In this document: one piece after another, positions 32,524 to 40,208 of the stretch | Layout of the letters: every line of letters starts with the position of its first letter | Numbering within the stretch: position 1 is the stretch's first letter | NCBI GenBank assembly: GCA_017625675.1 | Contig: JAGAKK010000007.1 | Location: 1-40,208, forward strand | Length of the DNA stretch: 40,208 nt | DNA from: Clostridia bacterium | GTDB taxonomy: Bacteria > Bacillota > Clostridia > UBA1212 | Reading direction: 5' to 3' | Notes under the pieces: generated by a model | Seen by the model: only the letters and a program-made list of their open reading frames with translations | What the model was told of the DNA's origin: nothing | Databases searched by the model: none | Made by a program: the position numbers and the translations under genes

Positions 32524-33387
32524 TTATTGAACGTCTGATTGCTTTTTTCTTAAAGCGAAAAATACTGTCAGTGTAAACATTGCCACTGCCGCCAGGCTCA
32601 AAAGCGCCGTGCTATCGGCAGTTTCCGGAGCAACCGGTGCATCCGGCTCGTTGTCAACTGCTATCTCAGGCAACACGATGGTATACTCGTTTTTCAAAGG
32701 GCGAAGGGCGAGGGGATTGCCGTCTGCATCCTTCTGCCAATAGTTTACGTACACCTCTCCGGAGAGCTTTGTTTCAGAAAGGTCAATCTCGCCGTTTTCA
32801 TCGGTCACGTATTCTTCCGTTTCGCCGCTTGCAACGCCTGTCAAAGCAACGTTAAGCCCTACCTTAGGTGCAGGCCCGTCTAAATATCGCTGCGCATAAA
32901 AACTCATTTTGCCGTCCTTGTAGGACTCCTGAGAAATAGGAAGAACGGCAAATTCTTCAAATTTACCCTCGTCTATGGAGCAATATGTAATCACCACATG
33001 ATTACCATCACACCATTGATGGATATGGTAATGCCCTACAGGTGGTGCCACAAATCCAAAGCTATTCTCGTTAACAGTCAAAATGCACCACTTTGTCTCG
33101 TTGTCAATCTCTTCAACGCCGTTTACAGAAACAACCATGTTATTTTCGATAACGATTTCAAGGTCATCATACTTTTCGTCAAGCTGCTCCAACAGGTCGC
33201 TGAGATAAATATCCTCTTCGCCAAGCTGAACCTCTACCTCTTCGTAAAGAACGGTTTCGTCAACGCCTTCAATCTGAATCGTTATGGTAACAGTTTCAAC
33301 CGGGTCTGCGCCTTCCTCTGCAAAGCAAACTGCCGCACTTGACAATGCAAGAATGCAGGTAAGGCAAAGCATAATAATTTTTTTCAT
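32524..33387 (-). CDS. Secreted protein with C-terminal membrane anchor
   Basis: This 287-residue protein has a clear signal peptide (MKKIIMLCLTCILALSSAAV, cleavage likely after CFA near 22). A DUF4430-like or Ig-like domain of ~110 residues (SVNGVEEID...KWCILTVN) is followed by a second beta-rich region with a YVTDENGEIDLSETKLSG segment like a collagen-adhesin/Cna-B repeat. A C-terminal hydrophobic helix ends in RKKQSDVQ. PETADSTALL precedes that helix where sortase substrates have LPxTG, but the motif is not intact. The start is set by AGGAGG 8 bases before the ATG. Function unknown; probably cell-surface. Confidence 0.85.
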   Translation of the reverse strand: MKKIIMLCLTCILALSSAAVCFAEEGADPVETVTITIQIEGVDETVLYEEVEVQLGEEDIYLSDLLEQLDEKYDDLEIVIENNMVVSVNGVEEIDNETKWCILTVNENSFGFVAPPVGHYHIHQWCDGNHVVITYCSIDEGKFEEFAVLPISQESYKDGKMSFYAQRYLDGPAPKVGLNVALTGVASGETEEYVTDENGEIDLSETKLSGEVYVNYWQKDADGNPLALRPLKNEYTIVLPEIAVDNEPDAPVAPETADSTALLSLAAVAMFTLTVFFALRKKQSDVQ

Positions 33388-33412
33388 TTTAAAAACCTCC
33401 TTTTTCAGTGCC

Positions 33413-33437
33413 GTAACAGGGGGCTGTCCTCTGTCAC
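33413..33437. repeat. Degenerate copy of the GTGACAGGGGGC palindrome
   Basis: GTAACAGGGGGCTGTCCTCTGTCAC resembles the complete palindromes at 30821 and 32372 with a few changes. It fills the gap between the single-domain lipoprotein gene (stop at 33441) and the gene starting at 33387. Confidence 0.75.
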
Positions 33438-33440
33438 GTT

Positions 33441-34343
33441 TTACCAATCAGTTATATCAACACCTGAAAGCAATTCATCAAAGGTGAATGATCTCAAATA
33501 TTTAAATGATTGAATGTTCTCGTCATAAAAGTATACATCAACACCATTCTGGCTGTTAAAGCTCAAAGCGTAAGAATCGTAGCAGTTTTCATCAATTGAA
33601 CACTTTGACAAAAACATATCTTTGTTCCATATACATATCACATCGTCTCTTTTGATTTCATATATCCTCAAATTGTTAAAGATCAAATATACTTTGCTAT
33701 TGTGTTTGAAAACGCTGTAATCAAAGGATTTTTTAGCAATATAACGGTATTCCTCCCATAAATTAATAATTAATTCACCTTCATAGGAAAAATATGCGAT
33801 ATAAAAAAAGGGTTTGTCTTTAAAAGAAAGCACATAGTCAGAAGCAATAAATAAAATACAATCTCCTACGTCTATAAAAGAACACTCTGTTATCCAATCC
33901 CTACGTTCATATTTTGGGGAATACGGACTCCAGTCACCAAATTTAGTATAGTTATAATCTTCTCGATCAGGAAAGATTGTCATATACATTTTTTTTAACA
34001 CTTCATAGTCTAAATCTTTAGCATTATAATCATCAGAAAGAGTTTCAATTGTGGGCATCGGGCTTTCAGGCACTTCCGTTGGCTCCGTAGTAGGCACAGC
34101 TGTAGGTTCTGCGGTCGGCTTTTTCGTAGGCTTCGCCGTCGGCTCCGTTGTCGGCACCGCAGTAGGCTCAACAGTCGGCACTTCCGTTGGATTCTCCGTA
34201 GGCTTCGCGGTCTCCGTCTGCGCCGCAGTATTGGTGGGCAATGGGGTAGCATTTTCTTTTCCTTCGTCACCGCAAGCAGTGAAGAAAAGGGCGGCAAAAA
34301 CGGCGCAAAAAGCCGCAAGGGTGGCAATTTTTCCTTTTTTCAT
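33441..34343 (-). CDS. Lipoprotein, single-domain member of a tandem paralogous family
   Basis: This 300-residue lipoprotein has a signal peptide ending in a lipobox with C24 (LFFTAC). A long Pro/Thr/Glu linker (about 33-97) is made of repeated PTxxPT units such as PTAVPTTEPT. One ~200-residue domain follows (about 105-300), ending FTFDELLSGVDITDW. The same signal peptide and ending occur in the two genes immediately upstream. The domain is rich in aromatic and acidic residues, with the recurring pattern of an ED/GD, a 'GELI' turn and a 'DGVDxYFY' strand, suggesting a beta-propeller-like or repeat fold. I do not recognise a known family. Confidence 0.85.
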   Translation of the reverse strand: MKKGKIATLAAFCAVFAALFFTACGDEGKENATPLPTNTAAQTETAKPTENPTEVPTVEPTAVPTTEPTAKPTKKPTAEPTAVPTTEPTEVPESPMPTIETLSDDYNAKDLDYEVLKKMYMTIFPDREDYNYTKFGDWSPYSPKYERRDWITECSFIDVGDCILFIASDYVLSFKDKPFFYIAYFSYEGELIINLWEEYRYIAKKSFDYSVFKHNSKVYLIFNNLRIYEIKRDDVICIWNKDMFLSKCSIDENCYDSYALSFNSQNGVDVYFYDENIQSFKYLRSFTFDELLSGVDITDW

Positions 34344-34364
34344 TTGTAAAAACCTCTTTCTCTG

Positions 34365-36008
34365 TTATACGTCTTTGGTAAAATCTGCGCCTGCCAACAA
34401 TTCAGCAAAACTATAATGCTTTATAAAAGTGTACGGACCGCCTCGGTCTTCGTTATTAAAGAAATACAGGTCTGCACCGTCACCGCTAAATTCCCATGCG
34501 TATGCATCCTCGCAATCCTTGATTTGGTCTTCTGATGTGACACCGTGAATATCTTTTGGAAGGTACTGTGACTCAGACCAAGCGGTTTCATATCCGTCTT
34601 TTTTTACTTCACGTATTGCAAAGTAGTTACACCAATTATTAGGGAAAAAAACATTGGGTTGAACGGTGCACAAGGATGCTATGTATAACTTTTCTTCATG
34701 GAAAAAAAGCAAGTCATGTTCTATGCTGGTTCTTACCGGTGCGTCGCTTATTATCTGCTTAATCAGTTCTCCATCTAATGTAAATGTTGCGGTGTATTCT
34801 CGCTCATGCACCGAGGTTGGCATAATTGCAGATGCTCTGGCATATAGAAATATATAGTCTTCCATATAATAGAACTCACAAACTATTTTTCCTTCAGTAT
34901 AGTCTCTGGGATTTTTCCATGTGTTACCTTGCTTAGCAAATTCCGTGAGACTTGGAAATATCGTGCGAAACATTTTGTACTCCAAAAGGTCCTCTTCGCT
35001 AAGTTTTGCCTCTTCTCGCTTTGTCAAGCCGGAGTTCAGGTCGTCAATCAGCTGTTTAAAACTTAAATGCGTTGTAAATTCACAAGACGGATTAGAACTA
35101 ATAGCACTAGAGGGAGACAACAGCCGGTCGGATAAATAAAAATCTATACCATCGTTATTAAATTCATAGTAAACTGCATCTTTCGACATATCGTACTTAA
35201 GTAATTCTTTGTATTGTGAAAGTATTGATTCGTCCCATAAAAATTCTGTTTCATCTTCATTGAATTCAAAAATCCAAAGAGGAGGGAAGTATATCGAAGC
35301 GGTTGTTGAATATTCGTTCGATGTTGAATATTTGTGTACTGTACCATTGCCAACACTTTCCGGGTTGGCGCCAATTGCAAAATATAATTTGTTGCCATAT
35401 GTAAACCATTTTACATCGGATGCAAATTGATTAAAGTCTTTATTATTCCATAACGTATTAACTACTTCTCCATCCTGTGTTAAGGTAAAAACACTATGAA
35501 GGTCATGAGCCTTTTTGACAAGATTGTCTCCGTAAACCGTGGAAATTACCAATAAATTGTCACCACATTCAATATAATCAAATACTATATACTTTACGAA
35601 ATCATCGCGTTCCCTTGTACCCTCAGGAACCCACATTCCGTTATAAGGAATATACTTTTTGTCATCATCCGGAACCATTGTTTGAAGTATCTTATACGCC
35701 AACGCCTCGTCAATTTCAAATCCGTTTGCATCCGCATCATCAAGTAAACAGAACTCCTTGCTGAGCTTCTTTGCCTTTACAGGCACGTAATTCTTTACCA
35801 GTAAAGGTCTTTCTGTAGGCACCGCAGTAGGCTCCGCAGTTGGCACTTCCGTTGGATTCTCCGTAGGCTTCGCGGTCTCCGTCTGCACCGCAGTATTGGT
35901 GGGCAATGGGGTAGTATTTTCTTTTCCTTCGTCACCGCAAGCAGTGAGGCAAAGGGCGGCAAAAAGAGCGCAAAACGCCGCAAGGGTGGCAATTTTTCCT
36001 TTTTTCAT
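34365..36008 (-). CDS. Lipoprotein, double-domain paralogue (middle copy)
   Basis: This 547-residue lipoprotein has an almost identical signal peptide, lipobox (CLTAC, C24) and NTAVQTETAKPTENPTEVPT-type linker, shorter than in the 33441 gene. Two copies of the unknown ~220-residue domain follow: the first ends near 'FKQLIDDLNSGLTKREE' (about 310-325), the second near 'SFAELLAGADFT' at the C-terminus. It shares the segment VKAKKLSKEFCLLDDADANG with the next gene. The start at 36008 is taken because the MKKGKIATL start is shared by all three genes; an upstream in-frame start is disfavoured. Confidence 0.85.
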   Translation of the reverse strand: MKKGKIATLAAFCALFAALCLTACGDEGKENTTPLPTNTAVQTETAKPTENPTEVPTAEPTAVPTERPLLVKNYVPVKAKKLSKEFCLLDDADANGFEIDEALAYKILQTMVPDDDKKYIPYNGMWVPEGTRERDDFVKYIVFDYIECGDNLLVISTVYGDNLVKKAHDLHSVFTLTQDGEVVNTLWNNKDFNQFASDVKWFTYGNKLYFAIGANPESVGNGTVHKYSTSNEYSTTASIYFPPLWIFEFNEDETEFLWDESILSQYKELLKYDMSKDAVYYEFNNDGIDFYLSDRLLSPSSAISSNPSCEFTTHLSFKQLIDDLNSGLTKREEAKLSEEDLLEYKMFRTIFPSLTEFAKQGNTWKNPRDYTEGKIVCEFYYMEDYIFLYARASAIMPTSVHEREYTATFTLDGELIKQIISDAPVRTSIEHDLLFFHEEKLYIASLCTVQPNVFFPNNWCNYFAIREVKKDGYETAWSESQYLPKDIHGVTSEDQIKDCEDAYAWEFSGDGADLYFFNNEDRGGPYTFIKHYSFAELLAGADFTKDV

Positions 36009-36066
36009 TTGTAAAAACCTCTTTCTCTTTTGCAATATATAATTATCTTTAAGTTGTTATTTATTT

Positions 36067-36090
36067 GTAACAGGGGGCTGCCCCTGTCAC
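36067..36090. repeat. Copy of the GTGACAGGGGGC palindrome
   Basis: GTAACAGGGGGCTGCCCCTGTCAC lies between the two long lipoprotein genes, 5 bases after the stop of the 36096 gene. It may serve as a terminator or attenuator between them. On the minus strand no T-run follows, so termination would be inefficient. Confidence 0.75.
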
Positions 36091-36095
36091 GCTTT

Positions 36096-37715
36096 TTACC
36101 AATCCGTTATATCAACGCCTGAAAGCAATTCGTCAAAGGTGAAATCTTTTACATGCTCAAATTTCTCTGTGCGCTCGTTATAGAAACACATTCCAACACC
36201 ATCTTGTTTGTTAATATACCAATTGTAAGCATCATGACACGTTTCCAACGGTGCATCAGATGTCATTGAATTGTTCGGGAAAAAAGTCTCTTCATCCCAC
36301 ACAAGTTCGAAATCGTTATCGTTAACTTTATATATGGATAAGTAGTTTTTATATTTGGCACCCAAATAAGTTAAATAAGGCCAGTTTTTACAAGTAGCAA
36401 GGTAAATATTATTTTCATGAACGAAAACTTTATGTGAACTACTGGTGTAAAAATAATGTTCCAAATCTCCGTTTTTTGTAAATCTTGCTATTATGAATTT
36501 CTCTTTATCAGTGTAAGGAATAGTTTCTTTTGCATCCAAAATTATACAATCTTCCATATAGTAGAATTTACATAAAAACTTACTTTGATGATTGTTTCTG
36601 GGATTTTTCCATTCCTCATCGTACTTGATGTGCTCTTTATATTCAGGAAACGCTGCTTGGAACATTTTATATTCTAAAAGCTCCTCGGCGGTAAGTTCAG
36701 GCGCTTCTTCTCTCTTTGTGACACCTGAATTCAAATCGTCAAGCAATTGTTTGAAACTGATGTGGTATATATATTCCACATTTCTTTTTTCAGAGTCTTC
36801 TTCCGACAAGTAAAAATCCACACCATCATCTTTAAACTCATAGAAAACAGCCTCTTTGTCGGAGAGATCGTTATTAAAAAGTTCATCGTATTGAGAAAGG
36901 ACAAATTCGTCCCAAACCATTTTGACACTTTCTTTTCCAAGTTCGTATATCCAGAACGGATTGAGGTACAGGTCAAAACTCTCTTTCTCTCCGGTTTCCT
37001 CGTTTAATGTCTTGTGAGAGTGACACGTACCATTGGTAGGAGGCTCGCTGTCTTGATGCGCAATTACGGCAAAATAAAGCTTGTTATTGCAGATAAAAAA
37101 TGAACACTCCTCACTTGCTAATTGAGGGAAACTCATTCCGTCTTTTAACATTTCGATTAGTTCACCATTGTATGTAAAGGTGCAAACCTTTTGCGGATAA
37201 TGATGATACTTTAAATTTTCGGTAAATATAGCATCGCTGGTAAAATGTTTTGTTGAAAGTACATATAAATAATCTTCTGATGCTATGTACTCAAATTCAT
37301 AATATTTAAAATTGCCATCATTATTTTCTCTTGTACCTTCCGGAATCCACTTTCCGTTGTGAGGTATAAAATTTTCAGTATTCTCATCGGGATATATGTT
37401 CTGCAATATTTTATACGCCAATGCCTCGTCGATTTCAAATCCGTTTGCATCCGCATCATCAAGCAAACAAAAATCCTTGCTGAGTTTCTTTGCCTTTACA
37501 GGCATGTAATTCTTTTCCAGTATAGGGCCTTCCGTAGGCACCGCTGTAGGCTCAACGGTCGGCACTTCCGTAGGCTTCGCAGTCTCCGTCTGCAACGCAG
37601 TATTGGTGGACAATGGGGTGGCATTTCCTTTTCCTTCGTCACCGCAAGCAGTGAGGCAAAGGGCGGCAAAAAGAGCGCAAAAAGCCGCAAGGGTGGCAAT
37701 TTTTCCTTTTTTCAT
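36096..37715 (-). CDS. Lipoprotein, double-domain paralogue (first transcribed copy)
   Basis: This 539-residue lipoprotein has the shared signal peptide and lipobox C24 (CLTAC) and a short PT-rich linker (TAKPTEVPTVEPTAVPTEG). Two copies of the family domain follow, roughly 85-310 and 325-539. They end in FKQLLDDLNSGVTKREE and FTFDELLSGVDITDW respectively; the latter ending matches the single-domain 33441 protein. Upstream bases (AGAGGTTTTTACAA before the ATG and an AT-rich stretch of ~40 bases) are conserved with the 36008 gene. It is likely anchored on the outer face of the membrane. Function unknown. Confidence 0.85.
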   Translation of the reverse strand: MKKGKIATLAAFCALFAALCLTACGDEGKGNATPLSTNTALQTETAKPTEVPTVEPTAVPTEGPILEKNYMPVKAKKLSKDFCLLDDADANGFEIDEALAYKILQNIYPDENTENFIPHNGKWIPEGTRENNDGNFKYYEFEYIASEDYLYVLSTKHFTSDAIFTENLKYHHYPQKVCTFTYNGELIEMLKDGMSFPQLASEECSFFICNNKLYFAVIAHQDSEPPTNGTCHSHKTLNEETGEKESFDLYLNPFWIYELGKESVKMVWDEFVLSQYDELFNNDLSDKEAVFYEFKDDGVDFYLSEEDSEKRNVEYIYHISFKQLLDDLNSGVTKREEAPELTAEELLEYKMFQAAFPEYKEHIKYDEEWKNPRNNHQSKFLCKFYYMEDCIILDAKETIPYTDKEKFIIARFTKNGDLEHYFYTSSSHKVFVHENNIYLATCKNWPYLTYLGAKYKNYLSIYKVNDNDFELVWDEETFFPNNSMTSDAPLETCHDAYNWYINKQDGVGMCFYNERTEKFEHVKDFTFDELLSGVDITDW

Positions 37716-37805
37716 TTGTAAAAACCTCTTTCTCTTTTGTAATATATAATTATCTTTAAGTTGTTATTTATCATATCAAACGAGGCTCATCTTTTCAATA
37801 GAATT

Positions 37806-37846
37806 TCACGCGAAACACAGAAAATATTTTACTGTGTTTCGCGTGA
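37806..37846. repeat. Perfect 15-bp inverted repeat (hairpin)
   Basis: TCACGCGAAACACAG (37806-37820) and CTGTGTTTCGCGTGA (37832-37846) are exact complements around an 11-base A/T loop. It is the most regular structure in the 37716-37912 gap, between the exoprotein gene (stop at 37913) and the lipoprotein genes. A T-tract is lacking on the minus strand, so it is either a weak terminator for the 37913 gene, a protein-binding palindrome or an element relic. The rest of this gap holds the AT-rich upstream region of the lipoprotein gene. Confidence 0.75.
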
Positions 37847-37912
37847 GATCTGCATTAAAATTATTGGATTGTTATAGTTTTAGTTGCTAAAACGTATTTG
37901 TGATATAATTGG

Positions 37913-38863
37913 TTAGTTCTTTTTTTTCTTTTTTAAAATAACTATAATTAAGATGGGAATAACAACTATAAAAAATACAACAATATAATTGACAAAATGA
38001 CTTTTTGAAAGTTTGCTACTAGTGTTTATTGAGTTTTCAAAAACTGCGCCACCTGCTACAATCTGCGATGAATCCGAGATCGACTGCAGAGCCATCTGTT
38101 CATATTCCGAGCGAAGTTCTACATATTCACTATATGAATACATTACCGGCGGCTTATTCATTTTAGAATCCACGTGTCCTGCGTCTGTAAAATCGTATAT
38201 ATGCAAGCCGTCACTTGCTTCAAGCACAACAACCTTGTCCGAATAGTCAGTATATGCAGACCAATGTCTCGCTAAAATTATTTGCTGCACTCCGTTTACA
38301 TTGTGTTGCGCTGCAATACTGTGAAGGTTTTCAGACGATACCAATTTCTCGATAAAATGCACAGGCTCACCTTGCTGAAATTCAATGCTGTCATAATCTA
38401 TAAAAGACCCCGTGTATGTATACTTTCCTTTTAAGGCATTAAAATACAATTTGAGATGTCCGATGATACGGTCGGTTCCGTCCAAGTTCATAAAGAAAGG
38501 AAAATATACTATTGGATATTCGTTGAACATTTGCTCATTGATAGCACCATCGCTAAAAGTATCAGGGTTATTGACAAACTGATTTGATAAAACGTGTTCG
38601 ATAACGAATATCGATGGAGAAACCCAGCATTGTTCAGCTCTTGGATCATCCTCAAATTGGGCTGAAAAGTACCATTCCGCACCTTCCTGATTATAGCACT
38701 GCTGTATGACCGTCTCAATGTCAATTTCATCAGCCGTAAATGTTTCACTGCTGATAGTATCATATTTCTCCGATTCAGCATTAACGCATAGTATATTGCT
38801 TAAAGACAATGTCAGCAAAACAATTATGATATATATAAAAGTGCGATAGTAATTTTTTTTCAT
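37913..38863 (-). CDS. Membrane-anchored exported protein of unknown function
   Basis: This 316-residue protein has an N-terminal signal peptide (about 8-29; cleavage near VNAES) and an extracytoplasmic domain of ~240 residues. A C-terminal transmembrane helix (about 288-310) ends in a KKKKK tail. The ectodomain contains YPIVYFPFFMNLDG and a KVVVLEASDGLHIYDF segment, with no motif I recognise. AAGGAGG lies before the ATG and the gene starts 11 bases after the protease stop, so it is probably cotranscribed with and functionally linked to the protease and DNRLRE genes. Confidence 0.85.
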   Translation of the reverse strand: MKKNYYRTFIYIIIVLLTLSLSNILCVNAESEKYDTISSETFTADEIDIETVIQQCYNQEGAEWYFSAQFEDDPRAEQCWVSPSIFVIEHVLSNQFVNNPDTFSDGAINEQMFNEYPIVYFPFFMNLDGTDRIIGHLKLYFNALKGKYTYTGSFIDYDSIEFQQGEPVHFIEKLVSSENLHSIAAQHNVNGVQQIILARHWSAYTDYSDKVVVLEASDGLHIYDFTDAGHVDSKMNKPPVMYSYSEYVELRSEYEQMALQSISDSSQIVAGGAVFENSINTSSKLSKSHFVNYIVVFFIVVIPILIIVILKKKKKN

Positions 38864-38874
38864 AATAAACCTCC

Positions 38875-39567
38875 TTATATAGACGAATAATCTCTCGAAA
38901 AAATATTTCCTAGTATTGTATTATTACTGTATTCAGTCTTTGTTACCACTGTAGGATACCATACTGACGATGTGTAAGTCTTTTTTCCATCGTAAGTTGT
39001 CTGAAATACTAATTCTTCATATGTCAGCCACTCAATCATACCAGCAGGGTCGCTTATTCTATATGTACAACACTGATTTGCTTCATCCCACTTTATTCCC
39101 GAAATAACATTCACGTGTCCTCCAAGTGAAGGATTAAGTTCTGTAATAAATGACAATAAAGATTGTAATGTAGGACGCTCTGTTAAATTATATTGCGTCC
39201 AACCAAATAAACGTGCAACGGGATAACCATCAGAAATAAATTCTAACAAGTATTTCTCCTCATAAGGAGATGGATATGCAGAATATGTAATTTCCCCTGA
39301 AGCCATTCCAGCTAGATAAGCAGCGGCTTGCCCCACATCAGTATAAATTCCACCCTTGTTATTTAATCCTTGAGGATCCGAGTTCCAATTATAAGAAGAA
39401 CTATTTGATGATTCGTTACCGAAGACATGGTATACCGCTTCGCGTTGTTCAGATAAAATAACATTATAATTTGTATTTGTCGGATAAAGAGTTCTCGCCA
39501 TCATTTGTGCACTAGTTACCCAACACCATGAATCTGTCTGTTGTTTAATTAATTGCCGTTTTTCCAC
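38875..39567 (-). CDS. Papain-like cysteine protease (C39-like/C70-like)
   Basis: This 230-residue frame starts with GTG and has no signal peptide. Candidate catalytic residues are C15 in KQQTDSWCWVTSAQMM, H151 in LGGHVNVISGI and D173 in RISDPAG. The WCW...QMM helix and the GGHxxxI strand are typical of papain-like peptidases of the C39-like and AvrRpt2-like (C70) groups. The domain begins at the very N-terminus and overlaps the upstream DNRLRE gene by 19 bases in another frame. It may therefore be the C-terminal domain of that surface protein, separated by a frameshift. Confidence 0.8.
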   Translation of the reverse strand: MEKRQLIKQQTDSWCWVTSAQMMARTLYPTNTNYNVILSEQREAVYHVFGNESSNSSSYNWNSDPQGLNNKGGIYTDVGQAAAYLAGMASGEITYSAYPSPYEEKYLLEFISDGYPVARLFGWTQYNLTERPTLQSLLSFITELNPSLGGHVNVISGIKWDEANQCCTYRISDPAGMIEWLTYEELVFQTTYDGKKTYTSSVWYPTVVTKTEYSNNTILGNIFSRDYSSI

Positions 39568-40208
39568 CCATTAACAAAGGTTGTTATGTCAAAGTTAGAC
39601 CAGTCGCAGGTTGACAAAGACCCTTTTACTACACCAGATGTGCTGTAGCTACCCACATTATTCCAAGTAACCGTAGACTCTGTCCAAGAGGGAACTGAAC
39701 TTATCCTGTACAAATTCACATGCTTTGCAGAAAAATACGGGGCTTCTTTTACATACAGCAGTACCGATGTTACCTCACTTGCATTGAGCGTCTTATACAC
39801 TGAATTATTTGCAAGTCCTGTTAATTTAACAGCTGTCTTTGCGTTTCCGTAATTTGTATTTTCCTGGCCGATATTGTTATATGTAAATGCGCCGAAGTTC
39901 ATATCTGCCTTGTTTGCAAATACAGGTGCATCCTCTATGTTAGTTCCGGCCGTGCTTTCGCTCACCGTAATCGACGGGTCAATGGTGACAGGATAAACCG
40001 TCTTTGAATCCAACAAAAAGCTTTCATCCGCTGATACAGTGAGAAGATACAGTTGTCCATCCTTTACGGTCTCCACAGTCATACTGCCAAGGCTTTGCCT
40101 TTTGTTTGCATCGTATACCACGATTCTGCCTAAAGAAAAACGCTGTACAGAGTCTTCTGTTTCTGCAATATAATAATCTCCGTTAACATCAGTATACACG
40201 TACATTCC
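39549..40208 (-). CDS. DNRLRE-domain surface protein, partial (5' end beyond window)
   Basis: This is the C-terminal ~219 residues of a larger protein, open to the window edge. It shows a region ending DSKTVYPVTIDPSITV, which in WapA-like and Rhs-type Gram-positive surface proteins precedes DNRLRE domains. The beta-rich DNRLRE/CBM96-like domain follows (ASEVTSVLLYVK, then SWTESTVTWNNVG, then FDITTFVNGW). It stops abruptly after NGWKNGN, where the family usually continues for ~20 residues. The early stop, with a protease frame overlapping just after, suggests a frameshift or domain split. Confidence 0.8.
   Translation of the reverse strand, partial: GMYVYTDVNGDYYIAETEDSVQRFSLGRIVVYDANKRQSLGSMTVETVKDGQLYLLTVSADESFLLDSKTVYPVTIDPSITVSESTAGTNIEDAPVFANKADMNFGAFTYNNIGQENTNYGNAKTAVKLTGLANNSVYKTLNASEVTSVLLYVKEAPYFSAKHVNLYRISSVPSWTESTVTWNNVGSYSTSGVVKGSLSTCDWSNFDITTFVNGWKNGN

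Noticed and set aside
34051..34416. Gly/Val-rich frame on the plus strand with regular GTAVGS-like repeats
   Set aside because: It is the reverse complement of the PT-repeat linker of the lipoprotein gene; the regularity comes from that repeat.
15841..36090. CRISPR-like array from repeated palindromes
   Set aside because: The repeats are dispersed, not regularly spaced, and no cas gene is present.

Overview
The window looks like chromosomal DNA of a Gram-positive, low-to-mid GC member of the Clostridia, probably an uncultured gut lineage. Evidence: strong AGGAGG ribosome sites, a T-box leader, the clostridial ~420-residue form of LeuC, an AroF-type DAHP synthase, a SpoIIM-family protein, and surface proteins with DNRLRE and PT-rich lipoprotein architectures. 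No rRNA, tRNA or CRISPR array was seen. The species cannot be named from the sequence.

Left third (1-17270) is a divergent pair of amino-acid operons sharing one control region (8396-9389). Leftwards runs ilvA-ridA-leuA-leuC-leuD-leuB-ilvB-ilvN (threonine to 2-ketobutyrate, acetolactate synthase, and the leucine branch; ilvC and ilvD are not in the window). It has a good promoter (8916-8944) and a T-box leader in which the specifier stem (Stem I) is present twice but the antiterminator only once. Alignment suggests a Leu (CUC) and an Ile (AUC) specifier. Rightwards runs aroF-tyrA-aroB-aroA-aroC-pheA-aroE/aroK (nearly the whole route to Phe and Tyr; 3-dehydroquinate dehydratase is missing). 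Its leader encodes a 31-residue peptide with 7 Phe and 5 Tyr codons, followed by a rho-independent terminator and a 15-bp competing antiterminator helix. This is a textbook translation-coupled attenuator, unusual for this group, and is the most notable find.

The middle (17337-30815) is housekeeping and envelope: mtaB, rluB, queH, signal peptidase I, rdgB, trmL. Then comes a tight membrane cluster (unknown membrane protein, DUF4129, DUF4350, MoxR ATPase, DUF58, RDD, SpoIIM-like), a conserved but poorly understood module. It is followed by a SulP anion transporter.

The right part (30897-40208) is accessory, all on the minus strand and visibly more AT-rich. It holds a DUF4143 ATPase flanked by perfect 55-bp direct repeats, a secreted protein with a C-terminal membrane anchor, and three tandem paralogous lipoproteins (one single-domain, two double-domain) with PT-repeat linkers. 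Further right are a signal-peptide/TM exoprotein, a papain-like cysteine protease, and a DNRLRE surface protein that runs off the window. The last two overlap in different frames and may be one frameshifted protein.

Throughout, short GC-rich palindromes (core GTGACAGGGGGC...GCCCCCTGTCAC and relatives) occupy intergenic gaps, in some places acting as probable terminators.
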